Position numbers and translations under genes: made by a program
Source of the DNA: Acidobacteriota bacterium
GTDB lineage: Bacteria; Acidobacteriota; Terriglobia; Terriglobales; Acidobacteriaceae
Reading direction: 5' to 3'
DNA length: 64,000 nucleotides
Assembly (NCBI GenBank): GCA_013289765.1
Contig: JABCZI010000001.1
Location: 434,001 to 498,000, forward strand
Notes under the pieces: model-generated
Seen by the model: the letters and a program-made list of their open reading frames with translations, nothing else
Database searches by the model: none
What the model was told of the DNA's origin: nothing
Shown: one piece after another, positions 26,644 to 36,445 of the stretch
Position numbering within the stretch: the first letter of the stretch is position 1
Layout of the letters: every line of letters begins with the position of its first letter

Positions 26644-27831
26644 CTAAAAATGATCCTCGACAGCCTGCGGATGCACCGGCTTCTGTCCCAACACCGCCAG
26701 GCCTTTTGCCTGAATCATTCGATCCCACGGCCCCGCCTGCCAGTTATCGCGTGTCTTCGATGGATGCTGCCATGGAGGCAGCGCAACCATCAGATTCACC
26801 GCCGTCGAATGGATGTACGGTTCGTACATCGATCGCAACTTGGCCAGCTTCAGGCGCGCGTCTTCCGTGCTCTTTAATTTCAATCCCACGCCTGCCAAGG
26901 TTTCTCGTAAAGACTGGAAGTTCTCTTCGGTCATTCTGTCCGCAGCGTTCGGATCGTAACGCGCATTCACCACCTGAGCCAGATCCACCGCGGCGTGGCG
27001 CGCCATGGCGAAAGTCAGCCGCGCTTGCCCGGGATGAATTTCTTCAATACCGGTGAGCACCAGAGAAGTCACGTCCAGCATGATCATCAGCGCACCCAGC
27101 CAGGATTGATTGCTATGCTGCGATCGAAAAAAACTCAATACCGGATACGATAGGCCGCTCTCCAGCAATTCTCCCGCCCAGCGCTCCCAGTCACGGAGGA
27201 CTTCATCCAACACTAATTGATCGATGGCTGTTTCCTCGGAGCGACCCGCCAATCGGACCAGCAACTCGCTGGCAGTTGGCGGCGAACCGGCACGGGCATC
27301 GAGCATCGATATTTGAATTTCGCGCCGGGAAAACGCCCCATACACTACCGGTAAATATCCAATCACCACGCCTAGAAATGCGAATCCCATTCCTGCTTCG
27401 AATACCGACAAAGCGCGCGCCCCGGCCGACGTCGGAACAATGTCGCCATATCCCAGCGTGAAAAACGTTTCGCCGCTGTGATAGAGGATCCGGGGAAATG
27501 TGACGGGCTCGCTCCCCAATTGTTCATGACCGCCAATGCCGTATTGCAAGAGCGCAAAACCAAAGATCAGACCCACAGCCCAAAACGCCATCAGCATGAT
27601 CAGCGACAGAGGCCCGTAATAGCCGAGAAAACTCTGCTGCCGAGAAGGTGTTTTGATGTGGCCCGCGATCTTTCTCCAGGGAATCCAGGTACGCCGGTAA
27701 AACCAGGCTGTGAGCTTGAACTGACGCGTCACGCGCCGTGGCAGCACGACAGTCTCAAAAGCATCCAGCAGGACCACGCCAATGATGACGAGTCCAAACA
27801 CAATCGCCGGAATGCTCATGTGGAAGTTCAT
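26644..27831 (-). CDS. two-TM potassium channel protein
   Basis: Membrane helices precede a pore loop with the potassium selectivity filter (TFFTLGYGDIVPTSAG, near residue 130). A second helix follows (AGMGFAFLGVVIGYLPVVYGAF), then a cytosolic domain of about 230 residues with no recognisable RCK or cyclic-nucleotide fold. An additional hydrophobic segment lies at the very N terminus (IPAIVFGLVIIGVVLLDAFE). It is likely a tetramer. Start choice among TTG 27846, ATG 27831 and ATG 27819 is uncertain. Related DUF-tailed ion channels are scattered in soil bacteria; ligand and gating are unknown. Confidence 0.8.
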   Translation of the reverse strand: MNFHMSIPAIVFGLVIIGVVLLDAFETVVLPRRVTRQFKLTAWFYRRTWIPWRKIAGHIKTPSRQQSFLGYYGPLSLIMLMAFWAVGLIFGFALLQYGIGGHEQLGSEPVTFPRILYHSGETFFTLGYGDIVPTSAGARALSVFEAGMGFAFLGVVIGYLPVVYGAFSRREIQISMLDARAGSPPTASELLVRLAGRSEETAIDQLVLDEVLRDWERWAGELLESGLSYPVLSFFRSQHSNQSWLGALMIMLDVTSLVLTGIEEIHPGQARLTFAMARHAAVDLAQVVNARYDPNAADRMTEENFQSLRETLAGVGLKLKSTEDARLKLAKLRSMYEPYIHSTAVNLMVALPPWQHPSKTRDNWQAGPWDRMIQAKGLAVLGQKPVHPQAVEDHF

Positions 27832-27990
27832 GCCGGATGTTCTCAATGGATGTTCTCGGGTGAAATCTTGATGCGGAAGGAAGGGTAACAGATTCGGCTT
27901 CCGGAGTGCGCTCCGCGCCTTACGGTGCGGGCAGTTTTGTGATGTATCCGGTCGCCGGACTCCGGCCGCCGCTTTCCTATTGTTTAGTCC

Positions 27991-28755
27991 CTACTGTTTA
28001 GGCTGCTGCGCTGGAGGGTTCTGCCCAGGCGTGGTCGCAGGAGCAGTGGTAGCCGGCTTCCTCGTCGCAGGCTTCTTCTTCACGGGCTTCTTCGGGGGCT
28101 CGTTATCATCCACGACGGTTTTCTTCGGAGGCGTCGCCGATATCGCCTGTGCCGTCTTCAAATCGGTCCTCAGCCGGGCAATTTCCTGCTCCTTCGATGC
28201 CGCCAGATTCGCCAGCCGTTCCGCCAACTGTCTGCGCGTTCCCTCAAAACTGCTCAACTCATTCGACAGCGATTGAAAATCGTCTTTGGGCCCGAACGCT
28301 CCCGCCGATTCCGCCACGCTTCCCATTACGTCGTACAGGGCATCCAGATTTCGATAGAGCTTGAAAGTTGCTGACAGGTCCTCAGGCGAATTGCGCAACT
28401 GGCCAATAATCTCCGGCAATGCAGTCTGCAAATTGCGCTGGATCGAATCCACGTTCGTAAGCGTCTGTTTCTTCGTAGACCCGTCAGTCTTCCATTTCTC
28501 AATGCGCAGCTTGGTCAGATCGTCTTGCGCGGCCTTTGAAGTCGCCTCCAGTTGCGACAGCAACCCGTTCACCTGCGACACCGAAGCGTACGAAACAGCC
28601 GCGCCCTGCGGCGCCGCTGCGCTCGCCACACTTGTTTGTGCTAAATATTGAGCGCCAACTTGAGTCGCGGGAGCAGCAGCCGTCTGACCGAAGGCTGCAG
28701 CACTCCACAGCAGCATAGACAGCACGTAAGAACAGGGGATAAGTTTTGAATTCAT
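27991..28755 (-). CDS. secreted coiled-coil protein with Lys/Pro-rich tail
   Basis: A 254-residue protein with a signal peptide (MNSKLIPCSYVLSMLLWSAA, cleavage near AFGQ). The middle is helical (LSQLEATSKAAQDDLTKLRI, LSSFEGTRRQLAERLANLAA) and looks like a coiled coil. The tail is repetitive and basic-proline rich (PPKKPVKKKPATRKP), as in wall- or DNA-associated segments. It has no catalytic motif. I do not recognise the family. A strong stem-loop lies in the gap upstream. Confidence 0.65.
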   Translation of the reverse strand: MNSKLIPCSYVLSMLLWSAAAFGQTAAAPATQVGAQYLAQTSVASAAAPQGAAVSYASVSQVNGLLSQLEATSKAAQDDLTKLRIEKWKTDGSTKKQTLTNVDSIQRNLQTALPEIIGQLRNSPEDLSATFKLYRNLDALYDVMGSVAESAGAFGPKDDFQSLSNELSSFEGTRRQLAERLANLAASKEQEIARLRTDLKTAQAISATPPKKTVVDDNEPPKKPVKKKPATRKPATTAPATTPGQNPPAQQPKQ

Positions 28756-28877
28756 TGAGTCGGAGCCGGTGACGTCACGCGTGCAACAGAATATCGACAT
28801 GCCGAGGATACTACAAACCGAACCACTCTTTCCTGGGGTTGTTGAGGTCCAAAGAAGTTTACGGAGCCCGAAACCAG

Positions 28878-28923
28878 AATGGCCTCAGGTCAATGCAGAA
28901 GAGTGCATTGACGAGAGGCCATT
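28878..28923. repeat. strong stem-loop between HAF and coiled-coil genes
   Basis: An outer 9-bp stem (AATGGCCTC with GAGGCCATT) and an inner 9-bp stem (GTCAATGCA with TGCATTGAC) enclose a short GAAGAG-type loop. No T run follows on either strand, so it is not a standard intrinsic terminator, but it would be a very stable RNA hairpin at the 3' end of the HAF gene transcript. Confidence 0.65.
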
Positions 28924-28953
28924 AAGAAAGCGGGCCAGACCAACTTTCGTCGC

Positions 28954-29826
28954 TTACGGCGTCCGGACAAATCCGTGCACAATATTAGCGGTATCTACGT
29001 AGATACCGACGATAATACCGCCAGGATTTATCCCCGAGGCATCACTGAAGACGGCGCCGGGAGGGTCAAACGAGGTAAAAACGCCATTGCTCAACAGAAA
29101 TGAGTGGCTGACGTTTGAGGTATCGGTGTAGAGTCCTACACTTTGCTGCTCGGGGTTGGCTGCTCCGACAAACGTAAAAATGGAGCCCGGAAAATCAATC
29201 GTAGTGTAGGTTCCGTGGTAGAGCAGGTATCCGTGACCCTTTCCGCCACTGTCTGTGTAAGCGCCGACGACCGCACCAGAGGGGATCACGGTGCTGGCCG
29301 TGCTGCTGGTGGCGCCGGGTGGATCGAAACTGGTGAACGCGCCTGACTTGGACACCAGAAAACTGTGGAAAGTACCGCTCAAGCACGAAGCCACAACGCA
29401 AGAAAATCCTGACATTTGTCCCGAGGGGTTGAGACTAGTGAGAACGGTTCCCGCCGCGCCCGGGAAGTCAACCGTTGTGTAGGTGCTCCCAGTCAGAGTG
29501 AAACCGTGACTTACATTGCTGGCGTCGAGATAGCTGCCGACGATCTCTCCCTGGGGACTGATCCAGTTGGGAGTTGTCGCGGTCGAGCCCGGAGGATCGA
29601 ACGACGTGAATACACCTTTGCTGGTTAAGTCGAAACCATGAGTGACACCCGAGGTGTCCGTGTAACTACCCATGCTGGTACCTTGCGGGTTAGGGCCGCC
29701 GTTGAGAGTGGTGGCAAGCGCGCCAGGGAAGTCGATAGTCGTATAAACCTGAGCCGACGAGATTGACAATGTTGCAAATGCAACACCGATCGTACACATC
29801 GCCAAGAACCGATATGCCTTAAACAT
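28954..29826 (-). CDS. secreted HAF-repeat protein
   Basis: A 290-residue exported protein. After the signal peptide (FATLSISSAQ) the chain is about seven units of 35-40 residues. Each has a strand of the form YTTIDFPGA or FTSFDPPGA, then INPxGxIVGxYxD and SHGFLLSNGVF. The repeat is the 'extracellular HAF repeat', found in secreted proteins and probably a beta-propeller-like fold. AGGAGG lies before the ATG. No enzyme motif is visible. A decayed single unit of the same family is at 15589-15744. Confidence 0.85.
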   Translation of the reverse strand: MFKAYRFLAMCTIGVAFATLSISSAQVYTTIDFPGALATTLNGGPNPQGTSMGSYTDTSGVTHGFDLTSKGVFTSFDPPGSTATTPNWISPQGEIVGSYLDASNVSHGFTLTGSTYTTVDFPGAAGTVLTSLNPSGQMSGFSCVVASCLSGTFHSFLVSKSGAFTSFDPPGATSSTASTVIPSGAVVGAYTDSGGKGHGYLLYHGTYTTIDFPGSIFTFVGAANPEQQSVGLYTDTSNVSHSFLLSNGVFTSFDPPGAVFSDASGINPGGIIVGIYVDTANIVHGFVRTP

Positions 29827-30229
29827 GTGACCATCCTCCTGTTCGTTGAAGTTGCGGACCGAAAATGCCAGAAGAATGCTTAAGCCGCCCCATTCCAGTG
29901 CGTCGTGAAAGATTGCGCGCGACGTTTGTTAGGTGGGATTTTCGCTGTTGACTGGGAGGACGGGAAGAATTGTACACCCATCTGATCTGTTCGCGACATT
30001 GCAAAAAGATTTTCGGCTGGAGCGCGCGAATCGGTACGCGATCCGTACAATCACGATGATCACGGAGGTAACCGCGAAATGCAGGCAGGTTTTGAAACAC
30101 CTGTCGCAATCAGCGATTTCACTCGTTGAGAACTGCTGGCCCAGGTCAATGAACGGTATAGCGATTTATCGACAGAGATCGTCGAGGATAAGCAGTTCTA
30201 GATGTCATACCATTCGAAAATGTCAGCCG
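29827..30229. other. intergenic gap, nothing recognised
   Basis: About 400 bases between the HAF gene and the permease operon. Short frames exist on both strands, but none has a ribosome-binding site and normal composition together. No hairpin, tRNA or repeat was recognised. It presumably contains the HAF gene promoter and the end of the permease transcript. Confidence 0.5.
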
Positions 30230-31474
30230 CTATTCGTGGCGCAAGGCTTCAATCGGATCCATTCGCGATGCCCGCAAAGCCGGCACCATCCCGCTGATCA
30301 GTCCTACCGCGCCGAGAATAAGAGTGGACGCGATCAGCGTTCCCGGAGCAATAATCAGCCGTATATCGCCCGCTTCTCCGTTCTTCGCAAACGCGCTGTA
30401 TAAGGTAAGCCTTCCCACCGAAAACGCCACTACATATGCCAGGATCACGCCCAGGACTCCGCCGATGAACGTAATGGTCAGCGCTTCGGCAAGGAACTGC
30501 ATCAGAATGTACCAACGCTGCGCGCCGAGCGCTTTCTGCACACCAATCTCACGCGTCCGCTGCGTAACCGAGACCAGCATTATATTCATCAGCCCAACCC
30601 CACCAATGCCGAGCGTGAGCGTGCCGATGAAGCCCATCAGGATTTTCAACCCGAGTGAGATGATTTCGAACTGATGAAGCTGCATCATGAGGTTGAACAC
30701 TCTCACGGCCTGATGGTCCGTCTGGCTAAACTTATGTTGCGAGGCCAGGATGGAGCGGACCGCCGGCTCGATTCGCTCGTAGTCCGGTGTATCGTAGTTA
30801 AACCAGATGGTATCGAGGTAGTGCGTATCCTTCAGATCGCTCATCGTGGTAAAGGGGATGTAAACTACGCGGTTTATGTCGTCATTTCCCTCCTGCATTT
30901 TGGCGCTCAAAACGCCGACAACTTCAAAGCTGAGACCATCGAGCCGGATGTGTTCCCCCAACGCGTTACGTCCGGAAAATAATTTCTCTTTGGCTTCCGA
31001 ACCGATCACCGCTACACGGGCGCGCTGGTTCTGATCTTCCATGTTGTAAAAGCGGCCCGGGCCCAGTTTGAGGGCGCGAATCGAAATTACATCTGGATCA
31101 TTCCCGCTCACCGGGAACGTGAATACTCTGGTGTCGTACTGGACGTTAACCTGCTTCTCGACTTCCGGCGTGATGTGCGTGACCTGGGGAAGGTTGGTGG
31201 CGAGCGCCTCGACATCGTCTTGAGTGAAGCGGATTTGAACTCCCGATTTCTGGCCGCCGGCCTGCATGGATGTTTTTCCCGGCACCACGATGGTCAGCTT
31301 CGTACCGAAATTCGCAAAAATATTCGCGAAAGCCTGGCCAAAACCATCGCCATAGGCCAGCAGCATGACGACCGTTGCGATTCCCCAACCCATGCCCAGC
31401 ATGGTGAGAGCTGTGCGGCGCCGATTGTGACGCATGGCGTCGTAGGCCTCGTGGAACAGATCACGGAACATCAC
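30230..31474 (-). CDS. MacB/FtsX-type ABC transporter permease (second copy)
   Basis: A 414-residue permease with one N-terminal helix (RTALTMLGMGWGIATVVMLL), a large periplasmic MacB-core domain, then three helices of the FtsX domain (TLGIGGVGLMNIMLVSVTQRT, then a loop with REIGVQKALGAQR, ALTITFIGGVLGVILAYVV and a final one). It ends SRMDPIEALRHE, a family signature. The frame opens one base after the previous stop, at GTG 31474 or ATG 31471, so it is co-translated with the upstream paralogue. No ATPase or membrane-fusion protein is adjacent. The cargo is unknown. Confidence 0.88.
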   Translation of the reverse strand: MMFRDLFHEAYDAMRHNRRRTALTMLGMGWGIATVVMLLAYGDGFGQAFANIFANFGTKLTIVVPGKTSMQAGGQKSGVQIRFTQDDVEALATNLPQVTHITPEVEKQVNVQYDTRVFTFPVSGNDPDVISIRALKLGPGRFYNMEDQNQRARVAVIGSEAKEKLFSGRNALGEHIRLDGLSFEVVGVLSAKMQEGNDDINRVVYIPFTTMSDLKDTHYLDTIWFNYDTPDYERIEPAVRSILASQHKFSQTDHQAVRVFNLMMQLHQFEIISLGLKILMGFIGTLTLGIGGVGLMNIMLVSVTQRTREIGVQKALGAQRWYILMQFLAEALTITFIGGVLGVILAYVVAFSVGRLTLYSAFAKNGEAGDIRLIIAPGTLIASTLILGAVGLISGMVPALRASRMDPIEALRHE

Positions 31475-31475
31475 A

Positions 31476-32720
31476 TTACTCCTGCCGCAGCGCTTCCACC
31501 GGCTGCAGCATGGCGGCTCTGCGCGCCGGATAGAGACCGGCGATCACTCCAGCCAGCGACAGACTGCCAATTGCCAGCATGGCCGACATCGGCACCAATT
31601 TGGGCGGATCGAATCCCTGTGGCCCCCGCACTCCTCCCATTGCCACCATCAAGCCCGCCGCCAGGAACATACCAATCAGTCCGCTCCCAAGCGTAAGAAG
31701 TAATCCTTCCAGAAGGAAATGAAAGAGGATGTTCCGGTTGGTAGCGCCCAATGCCTTCCGCAAACCAATTTCGTGCGTGCGTTCACTCACTGCAACCAGC
31801 ATGATATTGATCACTCCGATCGCGCCCAGCGCCAGCGTGACCATCCCCACCGCTCCCAGGAACAGGTTCATCCCATTAAAAATTGTCCCCACCATCTTCG
31901 ATTCCTGAATCGTATCCCACTCGTCATAAGCGTTTTCGTCGGTGGAATCGAATTCATGATTCCGGCCAATAATTTCGTGAACCTTTTCCTGGGCCAGCAA
32001 GTGCTCCGCCGTGACCCGCGGCTGATACTCGACAAAGGAAATGGAGTTCTGATGGTTTTCGCCCTTGAGCGGGAAATTGCTGGCCATCACCTGGAAGGGG
32101 ATGTATCCACGCATATTCAGCCACATGTTCTCGCCGCGCCCGAGGTGCGGCATGGCGCCCGCCACTTCAAATCGGATGCCATTCAGCAGTACGAATGCGC
32201 CAACCGCGGGACGCCCGGGAAATAGCGTCTTCAACAACTCGTTTCCCAGGACGATTACATTTCGTCGCTGCGCTCCATCCAATTCATTGAGCCAGCGCCC
32301 TTCCTTAAGCGGAAGATAGCTAATCTCGTTTAGCTGCGCTTCTGTACCCAGAATCTCGCCACTGCCGCTAGCAAATTCGCTGACCTGGTGCAGATCGGTG
32401 CGGGAAATAATCGGGCAGGCGTTGCGGACGTATGCCAATTGCCTGATATCCAGGTAGTCCCGATAGGTGAGCAGGTAGGATCGAGCGGAGTTCATGTTGC
32501 CTTTCACCGCCGGTGCCCGCCCCGGAAACAAAAACATGATGTCCTGTCCAAACTCCGCCAGCTCGCGCTTGTTGCCCGAGCGGAAGCCTTCGCCGACTCC
32601 TACCAGCAGCAGTAAGGACCCCACACCCCAGGCGATCCCGAACATGGTGAGAAACGAGCGCAGCTTGTGCGCCCAGAGATTGCGAAAAATCTGCGCGAAG
32701 ATGTCCAGCGTCGTCCGCAT
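31476..32720 (-). CDS. MacB/FtsX-type ABC transporter permease (first copy)
   Basis: Same length and layout as the following gene. It has an N-terminal helix (LRSFLTMFGIAWGVGSLLLL), a periplasmic MacB-core region of about 230 residues, and an FtsX domain with GAIGVINIMLVAVSERTHEI and EIGLRKALGATN. It ends RRAAMLQPVEALRQE. The two are paralogues with much drift and could form a heterodimer. It is first in a two-gene operon. The missing ABC subunit must come from elsewhere, or be shared with another system. Confidence 0.88.
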   Translation of the reverse strand: MRTTLDIFAQIFRNLWAHKLRSFLTMFGIAWGVGSLLLLVGVGEGFRSGNKRELAEFGQDIMFLFPGRAPAVKGNMNSARSYLLTYRDYLDIRQLAYVRNACPIISRTDLHQVSEFASGSGEILGTEAQLNEISYLPLKEGRWLNELDGAQRRNVIVLGNELLKTLFPGRPAVGAFVLLNGIRFEVAGAMPHLGRGENMWLNMRGYIPFQVMASNFPLKGENHQNSISFVEYQPRVTAEHLLAQEKVHEIIGRNHEFDSTDENAYDEWDTIQESKMVGTIFNGMNLFLGAVGMVTLALGAIGVINIMLVAVSERTHEIGLRKALGATNRNILFHFLLEGLLLTLGSGLIGMFLAAGLMVAMGGVRGPQGFDPPKLVPMSAMLAIGSLSLAGVIAGLYPARRAAMLQPVEALRQE

Positions 32721-33081
32721 CGTCGACTCACATTAGTACTGTTCACTATAGATGCAAACTATAGACGCACAGTTTTTAAGAGGGCAGGCTAAGCCACTCA
32801 AGATTGTATGATGCTGCGGCGCGATCACCAGCCCCCGATTCACCCGTCGGAATCATCGAAATTGCGCCAAGCCAGGGCCCAGGCGTGTGGCCAAAAGCGC
32901 TCGATCCGCTTCCTCCAGCTGCATTGAAGGGTACGGCGATTGAAGCCTCAAAGTTCCGTAATACCACGAAAGGCATTAGCCATTTGGGCATCGTGACTGA
33001 AGGCCGTTATGCTCGACTTGCTCCCCGTTGGAAATCGGTCTAGCGCTGACCAAGGGGCTCGGTGATTACTGCAGGTCCAAC
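32721..33081. other. intergenic gap with uncertain short frames
   Basis: About 360 bases between the permease operon and a diguanylate cyclase gene. A 79-codon forward frame (32804-33043, TTG start, with VGIIEIAPSQGPGVWPKALD) and a 71-codon reverse frame (32776-32991) overlap. Both lack a ribosome-binding site and neither resembles a known domain. One may be a decayed gene; I cannot decide which strand. Confidence 0.4.
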
Positions 33082-34158
33082 CTACCCGACCAAGGAGACC
33101 GAAACGTTGTCTTTGCCGTGAGCCTTGATGGCATACATAGTTTCGTCAGCCATGCGAATGATCACATCCAGCGAATCAGGCGGATCCAGAAAAGTCGCGG
33201 CACCTATGCTGAAGGTCACTTTCCAGCTATGAGCTTTCATCTGTTCCAAGAGCCGCAGGCGAAGTTTGCTGAGTACTAGTTTTGCGGCGGTCGCATCAGT
33301 CTCGGGCAAGAGAACCGCGAATTCGTCACCGCCAAGACGCCCGACGTAATCGCTGGTACGCAGATTACTGGTCAATCCCGCAGCCACCTCAACCAGCAAT
33401 TCATCTCCCACCGCATGGCCCAGAGAGTCGTTTACCTTCTTGAAGTTGTCGAGATCGATATATCCAATCGTAAGAGGCCGGTGATAGCGGACGCTTCTCA
33501 CCCGCTCTTTATCGAGCGCTTCATAAAATGCACGGCGGTTGGGAACGGTAGTGAGTGGATCGATGCGGGCGAGGTCATGCTCTTTGGCCAGCAAATTTTT
33601 CAAGCGGGATTCACTCTCGCTGAGCGCCTTCTCTGCTCTCTCCCGGGAACGCAGGTTACTAACCGTGCCCCAATATCCAAAAACGCAAGCCAGCACAGCA
33701 ATTACGGAAAAGGCGGTGATCGCGTTTAGAGTCGCTCCTGAGATTTTGTTAGCCTGCGAGGTCCGGCTCTCCAATAGGCTTTGTTCTTCCGATTTCATTT
33801 CGAGAATAATGTTCAGCACATGACTTCGTTGATCGTTTGCGGCGAGTTTACCACCGGAAATTAGATTCAATTGTGAGATGCGTGCTTGCTGGCGTGAATT
33901 GTCCGAGATCAATCTTGCTAAATGGAAAATATGCTCACGAAAGTCGCCATTTTCAGATAAGGGTTGCTCGGGAGCGAGCTCCGCCATGCTATTTTGCGTC
34001 GCTTCCAGTTCTGCGATCACCTCATCGGTATGAGCAACCCAGACACTGGCTGTAACCAGGTTTTGTGCAGTTCGGTATGACAAGGCAGCGACCGCCACCA
34101 ACGCAACTACGATGGCGAGGAAACCCGCAGCCAAACGGACATGGAAATTCTGGATCAT
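33082..34158 (-). CDS. diguanylate cyclase with CHASE3-like periplasmic sensor
   Basis: A 358-residue protein: membrane helix (FLAIVVALVAVAALSYRTA), a periplasmic four-helix region typical of CHASE3, a second helix (ITAFSVIAVLACVFGYWGTV), a coiled linker, then a GGDEF domain. The active site is RLGGDEFAVLLPETD at residue 276, with an inhibitory RTSD I-site five residues before it. It should make c-di-GMP from two GTP, with product feedback. The ATG at 34158 has only a weak ribosome-binding site. It is monocistronic. Its signal is unknown. Confidence 0.92.
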   Translation of the reverse strand: MIQNFHVRLAAGFLAIVVALVAVAALSYRTAQNLVTASVWVAHTDEVIAELEATQNSMAELAPEQPLSENGDFREHIFHLARLISDNSRQQARISQLNLISGGKLAANDQRSHVLNIILEMKSEEQSLLESRTSQANKISGATLNAITAFSVIAVLACVFGYWGTVSNLRSRERAEKALSESESRLKNLLAKEHDLARIDPLTTVPNRRAFYEALDKERVRSVRYHRPLTIGYIDLDNFKKVNDSLGHAVGDELLVEVAAGLTSNLRTSDYVGRLGGDEFAVLLPETDATAAKLVLSKLRLRLLEQMKAHSWKVTFSIGAATFLDPPDSLDVIIRMADETMYAIKAHGKDNVSVSLVG

Positions 34159-34419
34159 TTAGATACATCTTCCAGTCTAGCTTGTCTATTGAGGAGCCTC
34201 GATTACGAAGGTACTCCGCGTCACGCAGTGACATCTCCACACGACCGCAAGTTGGACGATGGATTCCTATGCGACAAGTTACTTAGCTCGGGCAAAGCGG
34301 GGACGCTGACCTTGATGGTTGATGTCAACAGACGTTTACCGCCCATCGACTGAAAGCCAGAGCCCAAACGGAGATTTGGACCAGCGACTAACAACGACCA
34401 ACAGCGGCCAACGCCCTTC

Positions 34420-36168
34420 CTAGTCCAACCCTGTGCCCGACAACGGCAGACTCGCCGCGGCACCTGCGCTGTTCGCGATCGACAATGTCGCTTTGTACGT
34501 GAAGACATCCGGCGGTGTGAACACGATCTGGAACGTGCACGTCTGCTGCACGCCGAGCGTGGCTGGGCAGTTGTTGGTTTGAGTATAGGTGCCGTTCGCA
34601 GGTGAAATGGCGATTCCCGTGATGTTGACCGCCGCTGCGCCGTCGTTGGTTAAGGTCGCGCTCTGAGTGATGCTTGAGCCGACTACCACGCTCCCGAGAT
34701 TGAGTGACGCAGGCGCAAATCCTAACGCCAGCGTTTCACCGGTTCCGGTCAGACTGATGGTTTGCGTGGGACTCCCCGGGCTGTTGTCTTTCAGGGTCAC
34801 CGCTCCACTGCGGGTTCCAGTCTTAGTGGGTGTAAAGGTGATGTTAATCGTGCAGCTCGTTCCGGCCGTCATGGTTGTCGGACAGGTGTTGGTCTGGGAG
34901 TAGTCGCCGCTGCTCGCGATGGAAGTGAAAGCCACCGAGTGACCGCTGACGTTGGTCACAGTCACCGTCTGCGACGGACTGCTGAGTCCGATCTGCAGAA
35001 GGCCGAAGTTCAGGCTGGAAGCGGAAAACGTCAGGGTCAGCGGGGTATAAAACGAGGCCGTGCTCTCAACCACGCAGCAGACAGCGGTGGTCCCGATACC
35101 ACCGTTCTCCAGCGCCCTTCCTGTCGTCAGCAAAGTCATGGAATGATACGCCAACGCTTGACTCAGGGGTGCTGTAGCGGCGAACGTGCCGGCAGTCTCG
35201 TTGAAGATCTCTACCTTTGAAAAAGGAATGTAACTCGTGCAATCCTTTCCGCAGCTGATGGACTGCCCTATCCCTCCCGCCACCACGACGGTGCTGTCCG
35301 GAAGAAGTGCTGCCGTGTGAGCATAGCGCCCGCTCGACATGTTCCCTGTGAGCGTCCAGATATTCGCAATCGGGTCGTAGATTTCCGCTGAATTTACCGG
35401 AAACCTGCCGTTGGCGCCGCCAGCGGCCAGCACTTTGCCGTCCGAGAGCAGCGTGGTGGTGTTGAGGTAGCGCCCGGCAGTTGTGCTGGCAGCGTTGGTC
35501 CAGGTGCCTTTGGTTGGGCTGTACAGTTCGCAGGAAGTAAGGGACCCGGCACCTCCGACGACCAGCACCTTACCGGTCTTCAGCAGCACGGCGGTGTGAG
35601 AATAGCGAGCCGTGTTCAGGCTACCGGTGGTAGACCAGGTGTTGGAGGTGGGATCGTAGAGTTCGCTAGCCGCGATGGCAGGGCTGCAGGCGAGCGTCGT
35701 ACAGCCGCCGGTCACTAAGACCTTTCCACCCGGCAACAAGGTAGCCGTATGCCCAGCGCGAGCCACAGACAGAGAACCGGCTGAACTCCAGACTCCGGTC
35801 GTCGGGTCATAGAGTTCGGCGCTCGAGAGGATAACGTTGCCGGTGCCCACTCCGCCCTCGACCAGGACCTTTCCATTCGTCAACACCACGGCGGCGAACT
35901 GGTCCCGCGCCTCAGCCATGCTGCCGGTGAGTGTCCATTTTCCAGTCGTGGGGCTATAGATCTCTGCTGAATTGAGAATGTTACCGCTGTTGTCCGCTCC
36001 ACCTATCGAGAGAGCCTTCCCACCCGTCATCCGCACCAGCGTGTGTAGCTCGCGAGCCGATTGCATCGTCCCGGTACTTACCCATTGACCTTGGATCTGA
36101 GCGGAGACTGGTTGTAGCGTCGCGAGCGCAGTCGCGTACAAGAACAAGGCACATGAGAGTCTCTTCAA
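34420..36168 (-). CDS. secreted kelch-repeat protein with two choice-of-anchor domains
   Basis: A 582-residue exported protein. The signal peptide (FLYATALATLQPVSAQ) is followed by six to seven kelch repeats (GSMAEARDQFAAVVLTNGKV, GSLNTARYSHTAVLLKTGKV), a beta propeller like galactose-oxidase relatives. Then come two Ig-like choice-of-anchor-type domains (SLNFGLLQIGLSSPSQTVTV and SLNLGSVVVGSSITQSATL). There is no copper-radical Tyr-Cys pair, so it is probably a binding rather than catalytic protein. The start codon is TTG with AAGGAA upstream. It is monocistronic, with a 260-base gap on each side. Confidence 0.85.
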   Translation of the reverse strand: MKRLSCALFLYATALATLQPVSAQIQGQWVSTGTMQSARELHTLVRMTGGKALSIGGADNSGNILNSAEIYSPTTGKWTLTGSMAEARDQFAAVVLTNGKVLVEGGVGTGNVILSSAELYDPTTGVWSSAGSLSVARAGHTATLLPGGKVLVTGGCTTLACSPAIAASELYDPTSNTWSTTGSLNTARYSHTAVLLKTGKVLVVGGAGSLTSCELYSPTKGTWTNAASTTAGRYLNTTTLLSDGKVLAAGGANGRFPVNSAEIYDPIANIWTLTGNMSSGRYAHTAALLPDSTVVVAGGIGQSISCGKDCTSYIPFSKVEIFNETAGTFAATAPLSQALAYHSMTLLTTGRALENGGIGTTAVCCVVESTASFYTPLTLTFSASSLNFGLLQIGLSSPSQTVTVTNVSGHSVAFTSIASSGDYSQTNTCPTTMTAGTSCTINITFTPTKTGTRSGAVTLKDNSPGSPTQTISLTGTGETLALGFAPASLNLGSVVVGSSITQSATLTNDGAAAVNITGIAISPANGTYTQTNNCPATLGVQQTCTFQIVFTPPDVFTYKATLSIANSAGAAASLPLSGTGLD

Positions 36169-36445
36169 GGCAGTTCCTTTCCCTACATCATGTCTTCTGA
36201 GATCAGCGACGAATGCGCTGTCGGGGCTCTAGTAGATGCGGAGTATACCGCCCGCCGGAAAGGCATGCAATCGCAAAAGCCTTATGTTTTCGGCCCGACG
36301 ACCGAGGCTGTCTCTTCTCGGTTCGTGGCCTTTTTCCACGTCGGCTAGATCGGGTTGGCGGATCGTCCCCATGGGACGATAATAGCCAGGAAACTCAAAG
36401 CCGCATAAACTCGCAGCGCAAAACATTCACTTAGAGGAGACGCTT

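Noticed and set aside
32804-33043. 79-codon forward frame
   Set aside because: No ribosome-binding site, overlaps an equally long reverse frame, and matches no domain.
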